The notes under the pieces were generated by a model that saw only the letters and a list, made by a program, of their open reading frames with translations, ran no database searches and was not told the origin of the DNA. From positions 513,241 to 577,240 of the forward strand of contig NZ_KE386942.1 in NCBI RefSeq assembly GCF_000429705.1: a stretch of 64,000 nucleotides of DNA. Direction: 5' to 3'. The stretch is from Alteribacter aurantiacus DSM 18675 (lineage in GTDB: Bacteria; Bacillota; Bacilli; Bacillales; Salisediminibacteriaceae). Position numbers and translations under genes: made by a program. Positions 8,655 through 16,780 of the stretch are shown here, one piece after another (position 1 is the first letter of the stretch; each line of letters begins with the position of its first letter).

Positions 8655-9026
8655 TTGAGAAAGACCACGGTACTTCTTTTATTTATCCTTATCCTGTCTG
8701 CCTGTGGCGGGAAAGTCGATGAAGTGACTCTATACGAGATGAACAGCTTTAGCGAAATAAATGATGATTTCACTGTGGTGATTACAGATGAAGAAGACAT
8801 CGAAATCTTTAAAAAAGCAGTGAACGGAGCAAAGAAACAGAGTGGGAACGTAGATATGGTTGATCCTGATTATAAGATGGAGATGGGAGACGATAGCTAT
8901 TTTTTGTGGACGAGTCCAGAAAATGGGACGGTTAGTAATACGAAAGATACCCATACGATTTACCAGCTTACGTCCGATTCAGCAAGTCAGGTCAACGAGT
9001 GGTTGAGTAAACATGAGATTGATTGA
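8655..9026 (+). CDS. Small lipoprotein
   Basis: The best start is TTG at 8655, eight bases after GAGGAGG, giving about 123 residues. A short signal peptide ends in the lipobox LSACGG, so the mature protein should be lipid-anchored outside the cell. The remainder is hydrophilic and acidic, with no recognised domain. It begins about 20 bases after the acetyltransferase gene and is probably co-transcribed with it. Confidence 0.75.
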   Translation: MRKTTVLLLFILILSACGGKVDEVTLYEMNSFSEINDDFTVVITDEEDIEIFKKAVNGAKKQSGNVDMVDPDYKMEMGDDSYFLWTSPENGTVSNTKDTHTIYQLTSDSASQVNEWLSKHEID

Positions 9027-9075
9027 GGCCAGCGAGGAGCTCCACAAGTAAAGGAACGTAAAAAGGAGGAACGTT

Positions 9076-9285
9076 ATGAAAATAGGCATTCGAAAACCTA
9101 GTATTAAGAAGTCTCTCAAAGCCCGCACGACCGGAAGAGCAAAGCGGGCCTTGAAGAGTACAGTCTCACCAGGCTACGGCAAAAAAGGTATTGGGTGGGT
9201 AAAAAATCCGAAGAAAGCCGCTTACAACAAGGTTTACAAGAAGACATCGTTCAGTCTTTTTGACTTGTTTAAGAAGTGGAAATAA
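9076..9285 (+). CDS. Small highly basic conserved protein
   Basis: This 69-residue protein starts at an ATG after AAAAGGAGGAACGTT. It is very rich in Lys and Arg and contains SLKARTTGRAKRALK and PGYGKKGIGWVKNPKKAAY. It may bind nucleic acid or anionic polymers. Proteins with this pattern are frequent as unnamed genes in bacilli and their phages. No function is known to me. Confidence 0.65.
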   Translation: MKIGIRKPSIKKSLKARTTGRAKRALKSTVSPGYGKKGIGWVKNPKKAAYNKVYKKTSFSLFDLFKKWK

Positions 9286-9353
9286 GCGAGATCCTAGTAA
9301 TGTCGATTTCAACACACTCGTTTTGAAGAGTAAAACAGAGATATCACAAAAAC

Positions 9354-9493
9354 AGGCTGGGACATAAAAAAAGTGTTAAAAGTAGAGTCCGAACAATTCG
9401 TTATTAAAGCAAAGTATTTTTCAATAGCGGTTTAGTTGCACCGCATACATTTGTTCAGATTTCACCCCATCACTTTCACTTCTGTCCCAGCCT
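9354..9493. mobile_element. MITE-like element bounded by AGGCTGGGACA inverted repeats
   Basis: AGGCTGGGACA (9354-9364) and TGTCCCAGCCT (9483-9493) are perfect inverted ends of a 140-bp AT-rich, non-coding stretch. The match extends loosely inward. It occupies most of the gap 9286-9547. No transposase is encoded, so if mobile it would be non-autonomous. Confidence 0.5.
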
Positions 9494-9547
9494 CTTTGAC
9501 TTTGTTTGTACCTTTAAAGTGAACCCATTACGGAAGGATTTTTCCAC

Positions 9548-10309
9548 TTATAAGATTCTATCTAACTCTTTAATCGATTGGATGACATGTGTTGGTGCCA
9601 GAACCTCACTATCATCACTATCCACCTTTGTTTCTTTAGCATGCAACGATTTGAAAAGTTCTTTCCCCGAAACAACCCTTTCACTTGAAGAAAGAGTTAA
9701 CAGCGGTTCAGGTAAAGAAAAATGAATCAGGGCTGACGGAATACCCAACCGGCTTGAAATCGTCACATCGTGATCAATCCGATCGCCCACATGAAGAACA
9801 ACGTCGCCTGTTTGAAGCAACGGCTCGAGCATCGCCGGATCAGGCTTACTTGTCCCCACTCTGTCAGGTGTAATGATCTCATCAAAGACATCATAGATCC
9901 CTATCTCTTTTAAAACCGGAGCTTGGTATTTATAATAGCCGTTTGTGAGGACTGCCAAGTGGTACCCCTTTTCTTTTAATACATTCAACGTCTTAACAAT
10001 ATCTTCTTCTAGCTTATAAACTTTCGGGTGAACAGAGTGCTTGATCACAAGCTCCTCAATATTAATGGCAAGCTCCAATTTCATCTGAGTAATATGCCAC
10101 TTCAAAATTTCGTCCCAATCGTATGCCTCTTTTACTTTTCCCTGTTTCATTAATTCCTGGTGAGTAGAAACGAGCAGTTTCGTAACATCTTCTTCTTTTT
10201 CAAGAAGCCTATTCACCTCTTTATTGATTTCCGGAAATACATATTTTCCGAATGGGTTTTGCATTAACGTCCCATCCAAGTCAAAGGTAATCCATTGTTT
10301 TTTTGTCAT
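9548..10309 (-). CDS. HAD-superfamily phosphatase
   Basis: Starting at the ATG at 10307-10309 (GGGGG just upstream), this gives 253 residues. Motif I is FDLDGTL at the N-terminus, motif II lies in VLTNG near residue 125, and the Lys and Asp motifs are GTSKPDPAMLE and VLHVGDRIDHD. It resembles YjjG-like or phosphoglycolate-type phosphatases. The start overlaps the end of the MalG-type permease gene (ATGA), so it belongs to the ABC importer operon and may dephosphorylate the imported sugar or a by-product. Longer upstream readings extend into the permease and are unlikely. Confidence 0.88.
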   Translation of the reverse strand: MTKKQWITFDLDGTLMQNPFGKYVFPEINKEVNRLLEKEEDVTKLLVSTHQELMKQGKVKEAYDWDEILKWHITQMKLELAINIEELVIKHSVHPKVYKLEEDIVKTLNVLKEKGYHLAVLTNGYYKYQAPVLKEIGIYDVFDEIITPDRVGTSKPDPAMLEPLLQTGDVVLHVGDRIDHDVTISSRLGIPSALIHFSLPEPLLTLSSSERVVSGKELFKSLHAKETKVDSDDSEVLAPTHVIQSIKELDRIL

Positions 10310-11130
10310 TTTGTAGCCCCCGAAGTTAGTCCTTCCATAAATGTTCGTGATGCAAATAAGAAAGCAATGATCATCGGTAGAGATGAGATCGTCAATCCAG
10401 CAAAGAGCAAGTTCCATTGTGTATCATACTCACCAAACAAGGTCAGCATGCCTAACGGGATCGTAGATAGACTGTCCGTTCGAATAAAGATGAGCGGGAA
10501 AAAGAAATCATTCCATACGTTTACGAGATTTACAATACCAACGATCGATATAGCGGGCTTCATGATAGGCAAAACAATTCGATAATAGACTTGGAATTCA
10601 TTACACCCGTCTAACTTTGCAGATTCTTCGATTGCCCTAGGGACAGTTCTGAAAAAGCCATAAAAGATGAATACGGCAAATGGAATTCCTCCTGCCACGT
10701 AAGTAAAAATAAGAGCCCACAACGTATCAACTAAATTCAAGTTTAGCATCAAAATATAGAGAGGAATGATAGCCAACTTCATAGGCAACATCAAACCGAT
10801 CATGAAAAAGAATAATATAAACCCATTCCATTTAAATGAATACCGCGACAAATAGTAGCCGGCCATTGAAGAGACAAATAAAACAATAAAAACAGACATA
10901 CCACTTACGAAAATGCTATTCCATATATAATCTGAAAAACGAACAACATTCCAAACTTCCACGTAATTCTCGAACGTTAAAGACTCCGGTAAACTTAGAG
11001 GAGAAGTAAAGATCTCCATATTAGTCTTAAATGATGAAACAATCATTAAAAAAATCGGATACAGAAAAATAAAAGTGAAGAAAAATAGTGTTGTATATTT
11101 AATGCCTTGTACAAGCGGTGTTTCCCTCAT
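10306..11130 (-). CDS. Sugar ABC transporter permease, MalG type
   Basis: This 274-residue membrane permease of the CUT1 class has six predicted helices. Its EAA loop is EESAKLDGCNEFQVYYRI near residue 170. It follows the MalF-type gene by 14 bases and overlaps the HAD phosphatase gene. It forms the membrane channel with its MalF partner; the ATPase must come from elsewhere. Confidence 0.93.
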   Translation of the reverse strand: MRETPLVQGIKYTTLFFFTFIFLYPIFLMIVSSFKTNMEIFTSPLSLPESLTFENYVEVWNVVRFSDYIWNSIFVSGMSVFIVLFVSSMAGYYLSRYSFKWNGFILFFFMIGLMLPMKLAIIPLYILMLNLNLVDTLWALIFTYVAGGIPFAVFIFYGFFRTVPRAIEESAKLDGCNEFQVYYRIVLPIMKPAISIVGIVNLVNVWNDFFFPLIFIRTDSLSTIPLGMLTLFGEYDTQWNLLFAGLTISSLPMIIAFLFASRTFMEGLTSGATK

Positions 11131-11144
11131 CTTGGCTCTCCTCC

Positions 11145-12110
11145 TTACCTATCAAAATCTTTTCTCTTGAAGTAAAGTAATATGATTGACGTTGCAACCG
11201 CAATAATGAAGAATAATACTACAGCAAGTGCTGAACCCACCCCTACTGCTTGTCCTCCATCTACTGTTCCAAAGGCTAACCTATAAAAGAATACAGCTAG
11301 AACATCTGTTGAATAGTAGGGTCCTCCAGATGACCCTTGCATAGCAAATACATATTCGAAAGCCTCGAAGGAACTGATAAAGGTTAGAACGGACATAACC
11401 ATTACAGAAGGTAACATGAGGGGAAGCATAATCCTCGTTGTTAATACAAAGCGATTCGCTCCATCTATCCTAGCTGCTTCAAATACCTCAGAATCAATAG
11501 CTTGTAACCCTGCTAAGAAAATCAGCATCGTAAACCCTATGGACGCCCAACTATCTACAAAGATGATACTGTATAATGCAGTGTCAGTACTCCCAAGCCA
11601 AGGACGGGCCAGCATTCCCAATCCAATTGTTTCAAGCAACGTATTTAACGCTCCCCTGGTCGGGTTTAATATAAGACTGAAAAGAAAACCAATAACAATG
11701 ACTGATAGAAGTTTTGGTAAGAAGAATGCCGCTTTAAAAAATGCTTTCCCCTTAACACTTCCATAGATAATAACGGCTAATATAAATGCAATGACCAGCT
11801 GAGTAAGTACAGTCACAAAGAAATAAATCCAGTTATGTTGAAACGCATTAAAAAAGAACTGTCGATAAGGATCCTGAGTAAAAAGTGTTATGAAATTGTC
11901 TACACCTACAAACGAATCTCTCGTAAAGCCATTCCATGAATAGAAACTGTTCAGTGCTGCTGTAATCAAAGGAAAAAGTTGAAATACCCCGTAGAGGAGA
12001 ACAGCAGGAAGTAAAAACAAGTGTACCAAATGCTTTTTATACTTACCCTTCTTTTTCTTTTTAACTGTCTTAGCAGTTGTATTTCTGTTAACCTTCATCT
12101 CCGTTTCCAT
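11145..12110 (-). CDS. Sugar ABC transporter permease, MalF type
   Basis: The start at the ATG 12108-12110 is supported by AAGGAG seven bases upstream and gives 321 residues. An upstream in-frame start at 12137 would lie inside the intercistronic hairpin and is less likely. The N-terminus carries a lysine-rich cytoplasmic stretch (KTVKKKKKGKYKKH) before the first helix. The EAA loop is EAARIDGANRFVLTTRIMLP. It is the middle gene of a binding protein, MalF, MalG, HAD operon. Confidence 0.92.
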   Translation of the reverse strand: METEMKVNRNTTAKTVKKKKKGKYKKHLVHLFLLPAVLLYGVFQLFPLITAALNSFYSWNGFTRDSFVGVDNFITLFTQDPYRQFFFNAFQHNWIYFFVTVLTQLVIAFILAVIIYGSVKGKAFFKAAFFLPKLLSVIVIGFLFSLILNPTRGALNTLLETIGLGMLARPWLGSTDTALYSIIFVDSWASIGFTMLIFLAGLQAIDSEVFEAARIDGANRFVLTTRIMLPLMLPSVMVMSVLTFISSFEAFEYVFAMQGSSGGPYYSTDVLAVFFYRLAFGTVDGGQAVGVGSALAVVLFFIIAVATSIILLYFKRKDFDR

Positions 12111-12129
12111 AAGTTTACTCCTTAAAGTG

Positions 12130-12158
12130 GAATACACAGCCTCGAAGGCTGTGTATTC
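12130..12158. terminator. Perfect intercistronic hairpin between binding protein and permease
   Basis: GAATACACAGCC and GGCTGTGTATTC form a perfect twelve-base-pair stem around a five-base loop. On the minus strand the downstream side is not T-rich, so it is more likely an mRNA-stabilising or attenuating structure than a full terminator. The T-run is on the plus-strand side, where no gene needs it. Confidence 0.7.
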
Positions 12159-12176
12159 GTTTTTTTGTAGAACCCA

Positions 12177-13490
12177 TTATTCATCTAAATCTTCCGGTTC
12201 CTCTTCTTCAGCTCTCTCAGCGTTTTGTTGAGAATCTTCCAATACATCTTCTTTTGTGATCTCATCTAAATACATGCCTTGTAAGGAGTCTTCAAAAACG
12301 GTCTTGGTTGTAGGAGAACCCGTACCAAAGTGTACAAGCATTAAGTAAGGTGTCGAACTTTCCTCTGCTGCCTGTGCAATTTGTTGCACCAAATCATGTT
12401 CAGGATTCACACCATCGACTGCACTGACACGGTTAAGGTTATCAGTAAATAATTGACCAAATTCAGGAGTAGCCATAAATTCCATGAACTTTAACGCTGC
12501 TTCTTCATTCCCCGTTCCGTCAACGACACCATAAGAGCCATCTACCCATGTCATTACAGGAGTCTCTCCGCCTTCATCAAGCTGCAAGCCCGGAATAACA
12601 CCGAGGTTCATATCAGGAATATTACTTTCAAAAGTCCCTATTCTGTAATCTCCGTTAATATACATAGCTGCTTCTTCTGCATAAAAGATCGCTTGCGCAT
12701 CGTTATCGTCTAAAGCAATAAAATCTTGTGGAAAGAAACGCTCCAACTCTTCCATTCTTTCAAGTGATGATAGTAACCTCTCATCCGTTAAGTCCGCCTC
12801 GCCGCTAGTTACTTCTTCAACAAACTCGTTCCCTCCATAAACAGAAGGAGACATTACACCGTGTAACATGGAGAGAAGATACGCCAAGCGCCCACCCTGA
12901 GCCACAGGAACAATATCATTTTCAAGGAAGGTTTCACTGGCAGCTACAAACTCTTCATAAGTACCAGGTACATCAACACCATATTCATCAAAAAGATCTT
13001 GGTTATAAAAAATCACACCAGCATTTAAAGATAATGGGATTCCGTATAAGCTTTCGTCACTTCCTCTTGCAGCATTCAAGTAGTCATCGTTAATATTATC
13101 CAACCCTTCAATGTCGTCCAAGTTTACCAGGTAACCATTATCGGCGATGGTTTCAGCACCACTGTATGGTCTTAATTGAACGATATCAGGACCGGATCCC
13201 GATACTAACGCATTTGTTAAAATCGTGTTGTACTCCGAGGAATCGAAAGGTCTAAAAGAAATTGAAATGTTGGGGTGCTCTTCTTCAAAAGCCTCTATAA
13301 TGGTTTCGTAAGCACTACGATCTTCAGAACGCCAACTATACATTTCCAATTCAACCTCTTCATCAGCTCCTGTTGCAGATTCACTCTCATTTGCCCCTCC
13401 GTCAGTGCTACTTTCTTCTTCTGGAGCACTACAAGCAACCATAGCCAAACATATTGCAGAAATAGAGAAATATAACAAAGCTCTTTTCAT
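12177..13490 (-). CDS. Sugar-binding lipoprotein of ABC transporter
   Basis: The ATG at 13488-13490, after GAGGTGG, gives 437 residues of family 1 solute-binding protein. The lipobox is AMVACS and the mature N-terminus is a Ser/Glu/Gly-rich linker. The C-terminus ends in a very acidic tail. Its own sigma-A promoter lies upstream. The ligand is unknown; the fold and gene order indicate a mono- or oligosaccharide. Confidence 0.92.
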   Translation of the reverse strand: MKRALLYFSISAICLAMVACSAPEEESSTDGGANESESATGADEEVELEMYSWRSEDRSAYETIIEAFEEEHPNISISFRPFDSSEYNTILTNALVSGSGPDIVQLRPYSGAETIADNGYLVNLDDIEGLDNINDDYLNAARGSDESLYGIPLSLNAGVIFYNQDLFDEYGVDVPGTYEEFVAASETFLENDIVPVAQGGRLAYLLSMLHGVMSPSVYGGNEFVEEVTSGEADLTDERLLSSLERMEELERFFPQDFIALDDNDAQAIFYAEEAAMYINGDYRIGTFESNIPDMNLGVIPGLQLDEGGETPVMTWVDGSYGVVDGTGNEEAALKFMEFMATPEFGQLFTDNLNRVSAVDGVNPEHDLVQQIAQAAEESSTPYLMLVHFGTGSPTTKTVFEDSLQGMYLDEITKEDVLEDSQQNAERAEEEEPEDLDE

Positions 13491-13522
13491 AAAAATCCAC
13501 CTCACTCTTTTTTATTTCAAGC

Positions 13523-13536
13523 ATTAGTAAACTAAT
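13523..13536. promoter_or_regulatory. Inverted repeat in the leader of the second ABC operon
   Basis: ATTAGT and ACTAAT flank two bases, about 33 bases before the binding-protein start and downstream of the promoter at 13573-13600. It could be a repressor operator, but the arms are short and AT-rich. Confidence 0.3.
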
Positions 13537-13572
13537 TAAAAAAGTACGAATTTTTAAACTCTTCTCAAACCT

Positions 13573-13600
13573 ATTATATCTAAATGAAATATACAGTCAA
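13573..13600 (-). promoter_or_regulatory. Sigma-A promoter of the second ABC operon
   Basis: On the minus strand TTGACT (13595-13600) and TATAAT (13573-13578) stand 16 bases apart, upstream of the binding-protein gene. Confidence 0.7.
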
Positions 13601-13727
13601 TATAAAATGTATTTTACCGACCTAATATTTCAATTATTCTTTTACTAAATCTATTGCCACAACTACAACCACCACACACTACACCAAATTTTCTTTTAAA
13701 ATCGGATCAAATATTTAGGCACAAAAA

Positions 13728-13755
13728 AATCCCTCGAAATCAAATTCGAGGGATT
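13728..13755. terminator. Terminator after the DUF456 gene
   Basis: AATCCCTCGAA and TTCGAGGGATT form a stem with A and T tracts on both sides. It abuts the stop codon of the DUF456 gene on the minus strand. Confidence 0.8.
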
Positions 13756-14235
13756 TTAAAAAAACCAAACATCCAAAAAGAACACAATCATAATCGTAAC
13801 TTGGATAATAAACTTGGCAACCGTGCTCGACAGAAACGCAAAGACCGTTCCTGTGCCAATCTTCAAGGCTGCATTTACGTCATTTCTAATGACATACTCT
13901 GTGATGAACACCAACACAAAGGGCACGATGATGATTCCAAAAGGTGGGACCACAAAAGCGCCGACAATAAGTCCGACAATCGCCATCCTTCCACCCCATT
14001 TTGATCCGCCTCTTCTCTCCACAAAATACATATTTGCCACAAAGTCCGCTGCGAAGATCAACACTGTGAGAACGATCAGGCTTCCCCACGACCAAAAACC
14101 CAATGATCCTAGAAAGAATTGATAGGTAAAGAAACCGAGCCAGACCATCAAAATCCCCGGGATGACCGGATAAATAAGTCCCACAAAACTCAATAAGAAA
14201 AATCCAATAATAACAATCCAAAGTAAAGTGTCCAT
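13756..14235 (-). CDS. DUF456 family membrane protein (YqgC-like)
   Basis: This 159-residue, very hydrophobic protein has about five transmembrane helices. It has the family's N-terminal pattern LIYPVIPGILMVW and the central FVERRGGSKWGGRMA motif followed by a glycine-rich helix. DUF456 proteins such as Bacillus YqgC have no established function. It starts at the ATG 14233-14235 and stands alone between two oppositely oriented lipoprotein or transport genes. Confidence 0.85.
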   Translation of the reverse strand: MDTLLWIVIIGFFLLSFVGLIYPVIPGILMVWLGFFTYQFFLGSLGFWSWGSLIVLTVLIFAADFVANMYFVERRGGSKWGGRMAIVGLIVGAFVVPPFGIIIVPFVLVFITEYVIRNDVNAALKIGTGTVFAFLSSTVAKFIIQVTIMIVFFLDVWFF

Positions 14236-14335
14236 CGTTTCTCCCTCATGTTCGTTTTGTAGATTTTACCCGATATAAGAGTTTTTAATCAAATCACAGG
14301 AGGGTAACAGGTAAGTAAATGGGAGGATTGATGTT

Positions 14336-14809
14336 ATGAGTCCGAAGCATGTATTAGCTTTGCTCACTGTTACTCTGTTCCTCATAGGATGCACCAATGG
14401 AGATGAGCCGATGGAAACCGAAGATGAAGTCCAGTCGCCAAGCTCTCAAGATACGAATGATACAAAACAAACCGTGACACATCATGCAGAAGAGGAAGGG
14501 TACGCCATGAGTGGTCACCTCTTTCAAACAGAGCATGGAGACCATTTCGCCCTTCTCAATCGTGAGAATACTAGGGACTATTCATTGTACGAAGTCGTTC
14601 ATCCTACTATGATCCAAATTGTATCTAACCTGACATTGGATGGAACCGAAGAGAGTGTAATTGGCATCGACGCTAACAGCGGGTATGTTTACTCCATGTA
14701 TGTGTACACTGAAGAAACAGACCTGGCTTTAGCTCTTGATGATGGTGCTTACGTCATGTTTTATGATCAAGAAGACAATGTGATTGAAGTGAAGCATGAA
14801 GAGTGGTAG
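14336..14809 (+). CDS. Small lipoprotein
   Basis: This 157-residue protein starts at an ATG preceded by GGGAGG. The signal peptide ends in the lipobox FLIGCT, so the mature protein is lipid-anchored. A hydrophilic Glu-, Asp- and Thr-rich linker (residues 20-50) is followed by a compact domain with no recognised family. A terminator follows at 14850. Confidence 0.75.
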   Translation: MSPKHVLALLTVTLFLIGCTNGDEPMETEDEVQSPSSQDTNDTKQTVTHHAEEEGYAMSGHLFQTEHGDHFALLNRENTRDYSLYEVVHPTMIQIVSNLTLDGTEESVIGIDANSGYVYSMYVYTEETDLALALDDGAYVMFYDQEDNVIEVKHEEW

Positions 14810-14849
14810 AGCAATGTGGACAGGATAGAGGCATTACTCATCCAATGCA

Positions 14850-14885
14850 AAAAAAGACATGGATCCGGTTCTCCATGTCTTTTCG
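14850..14885. terminator. Bidirectional terminator
   Basis: AAAAGACATGGA and TCCATGTCTTTT form the stem between two convergent genes, the lipoprotein on the plus strand and the MerR-type gene on the minus strand. Confidence 0.85.
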
Positions 14886-14893
14886 TTGTCCGA

Positions 14894-15607
14894 TTATTTT
14901 TGAAACAGAGACACTAGCTTTCCGATCGCCCCTTTAGGCTTTTGCTTTTGCACTGCCATTTCCAACCGTTCGTTGAATTCGTTTTGCGAACGCCACTCCT
15001 TCTCCTGCTGTTCACGTATCGCTTGAAGTTCTTTGTGGAGCATGTCGCTCTTTTCCTTCTCCTGCTCAAGAAGAGACTCGTAATGCTCCTTTTGCTGATT
15101 GGTTAATTTTTGGATGTTAGACTGGGTTTTCTGCGAAGAGTTTCCGATCGCGGAACTGATCACATGGTGATCCTGCTGAAGCTGGGAGACGGTCGATTTT
15201 AAGTTCGCCATTCCTTGTGCTAGTTCCATATTCGCTTCCCGTGTTGCCGCAAGCTCCTTAGCCAAAAACATGATCGATTCCTTTAGCTGAGTTGGATCTT
15301 GAGGCAGGTTGTTGTATGTATCGGGTATCGCTACGTCCGTGGTCTGATAGTTTGCCAACCGTTCTTTTTGATCCGCTACAAGATCTTTTGCAATCTCGTC
15401 TAAAGGCTTGTCCGTATCGCGTATCGCTACGAGTGCATCAATGTCTGTTTGTACAAAGATCCGGCGGTCCCGATCTTTAAAAAATTCATAGCCGTTGCGT
15501 TCCAAGATCTGACCATACTTCCGTACTGTAGGTGTGGCGATCCCTACTTCTTCCGCCACTTCCTTTGTCGTATAAGACCGTTCATTTGCTTGTATATCGT
15601 GTCGCAT
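14894..15607 (-). CDS. MerR-type DNA-binding protein with long coiled coil (RacA/DUF3967-like)
   Basis: This is a 237-residue protein with ATG at 15605-15607 and GGAGG eight bases upstream. Residues 10-75 form a MerR-like winged helix (YTTKEVAEEVGIATPTVRKY). Residues 100-215 are a Gln-, Glu- and Lys-rich coiled coil, and the C-terminus ends in a short basic-hydrophobic segment (GAIGKLVSLFQK) that could touch membrane or protein partners. The layout is like RacA, the chromosome anchoring protein, or DUF3967 proteins that are often plasmid-borne. The upstream region has palindromic GCGATA sites that are probably its own operators. Confidence 0.75.
   Translation of the reverse strand: MRHDIQANERSYTTKEVAEEVGIATPTVRKYGQILERNGYEFFKDRDRRIFVQTDIDALVAIRDTDKPLDEIAKDLVADQKERLANYQTTDVAIPDTYNNLPQDPTQLKESIMFLAKELAATREANMELAQGMANLKSTVSQLQQDHHVISSAIGNSSQKTQSNIQKLTNQQKEHYESLLEQEKEKSDMLHKELQAIREQQEKEWRSQNEFNERLEMAVQKQKPKGAIGKLVSLFQK
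15414..15427. promoter_or_regulatory. Tandem GTATCGC heptamers inside the MerR-type gene
   Basis: Two abutting GTATCGC copies lie in the coding region. Further single copies or near-copies occur at 15318-15324 and 15325-15331. They match half-sites of the palindrome at 15668-15681. Confidence 0.35.
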
Positions 15608-15667
15608 ATCGTCGAACCTCCTTGTTACTTCTTAATATGAAGGTTTTCAGACTATTTTGCAAGGGTA

Positions 15668-15681
15668 TATCGCATGCGATA
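15668..15681. promoter_or_regulatory. Perfect palindrome TATCGCATGCGATA, likely operator
   Basis: This 14-base perfect palindrome lies 60 bases before the MerR-type gene. A degenerate copy (TCGTATGCGATA, 15725-15736) and half-sites near 15747 and 15811 lie further upstream, and TATATCGTGTCGCATATCG overlaps the gene start. It probably binds the neighbouring MerR-type protein. The region 15608-15934 otherwise has no gene. Confidence 0.55.
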
Positions 15682-15934
15682 CAAAACAATTTGCAAACAA
15701 ACACCTCACCTGCTTTTTCTCATCTCGTATGCGATACGGATCGCCTGTATCGGGCAGCAATATTCTCATTACCTTACCGTTCTTTTGATGTGATTTCGTT
15801 TTTTTGAACATATCGCTTTGATGTCGCTTCCTCACAAACCCCACTCCCCTCCTCCACCTCCACTACGTTACTTTCTTTCAAATTAGGGAATAGCTCCACT
15901 AATGTTCTCAACAATAGATAAGGAGCTGAATCAG

Positions 15935-16729
15935 ATGATTAGAAACGAACAGTTACATGGACGGGTAGCACTCGTCACAGGAGGTGGCTCAGGCATTGGA
16001 AAGGCATCAGCCATCCACCTTGCTCGAGCAGGAGCGAAGATCGTACTCGCAGACCTCAAAGAAGAGGATGCAAAGGATACAAAAGAAGAAATCGAAGCGA
16101 TCGGCGGGGACGTCATGGTGATTGAAACAGATGTGTCCAAAGAAGACGAGATCGAGCAATGTTACGATCAGCTTATTAAACGTTTCGGTAGGCTCGACGT
16201 CATCTTTGCCAACGCCGGCGTGAACGGAAGAATCACTCCGATTGAAGATATGGACGTAAACGATTGGACTCAAACCATCGATACGAACCTAAAAAGCACC
16301 TTCCTCACTGTAAAACACGCCATCCCTCATCTAAAAAAAGATGGAGGTAGCATAATCATAACGAGCTCCATAAACGGAAACCGAGTGTTCTCCAATTTCG
16401 GCTTCTCCGCTTATAGCACATCAAAAGCAGGACAAATGGCGTTCGGAAAAATGGCAGCCCTTGAATTAGCCAAATATCACATACGAGTGAACATCATCTG
16501 TCCCGGGGCAATCCAAACAAACATCGGCGAAAATACACACCCTGAAAACGAAGAGCTAAAAAAGATAAAAATCCCCGTGGAATACCCCGAGGGAGGCAAT
16601 CAGCCATTGGAGCACCGCCCGGGCAAACCGGAGGAAGTAGCCGATCTTATTCTCTTTCTCGCATCAGAAGCATCCAGACACATCACAGGTACAGAGCTCT
16701 TCATCGACGGTGCAGAGTCCCTACTCTAA
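15935..16729 (+). CDS. Short-chain dehydrogenase/reductase
   Basis: The ATG at 15935, after AAGGAGCTGAATCAG, gives 264 residues. The NAD(P)-binding motif TGGGSGIG lies near residues 15-22, NAG near 95, the catalytic Ser in the TSSING segment and the YSTSK active site near 165. Asp in VLADL (about 40) suggests NAD rather than NADP. The C-terminal LFLASEASRHITGTELFIDG is standard for classical SDRs of the 3-oxoacyl-ACP reductase or sugar dehydrogenase kind. The substrate is unknown. It is monocistronic, ending at the hairpin at 16739. Confidence 0.92.
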   Translation: MIRNEQLHGRVALVTGGGSGIGKASAIHLARAGAKIVLADLKEEDAKDTKEEIEAIGGDVMVIETDVSKEDEIEQCYDQLIKRFGRLDVIFANAGVNGRITPIEDMDVNDWTQTIDTNLKSTFLTVKHAIPHLKKDGGSIIITSSINGNRVFSNFGFSAYSTSKAGQMAFGKMAALELAKYHIRVNIICPGAIQTNIGENTHPENEELKKIKIPVEYPEGGNQPLEHRPGKPEEVADLILFLASEASRHITGTELFIDGAESLL

Positions 16730-16738
16730 ACACTAAAA

Positions 16739-16780
16739 GACGGTTCTTTCGTTTCTAAAAAGAAACAAGAGAACCGTTCC
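16739..16780. repeat. GACGGTTCT dispersed hairpin, copy 1
   Basis: GACGGTTCTTTCGTTTC and the imperfect complement AGAAACAAGAGAACCGTTC surround a short loop. It lies between two convergent genes and may end both transcripts. Confidence 0.7.

Noticed and set aside
12130..12165. Plus-strand terminator at the 12130 hairpin
   Set aside because: The T-run is on the plus strand, but there is no plus-strand gene to end; its place in the minus-strand operon is more telling.
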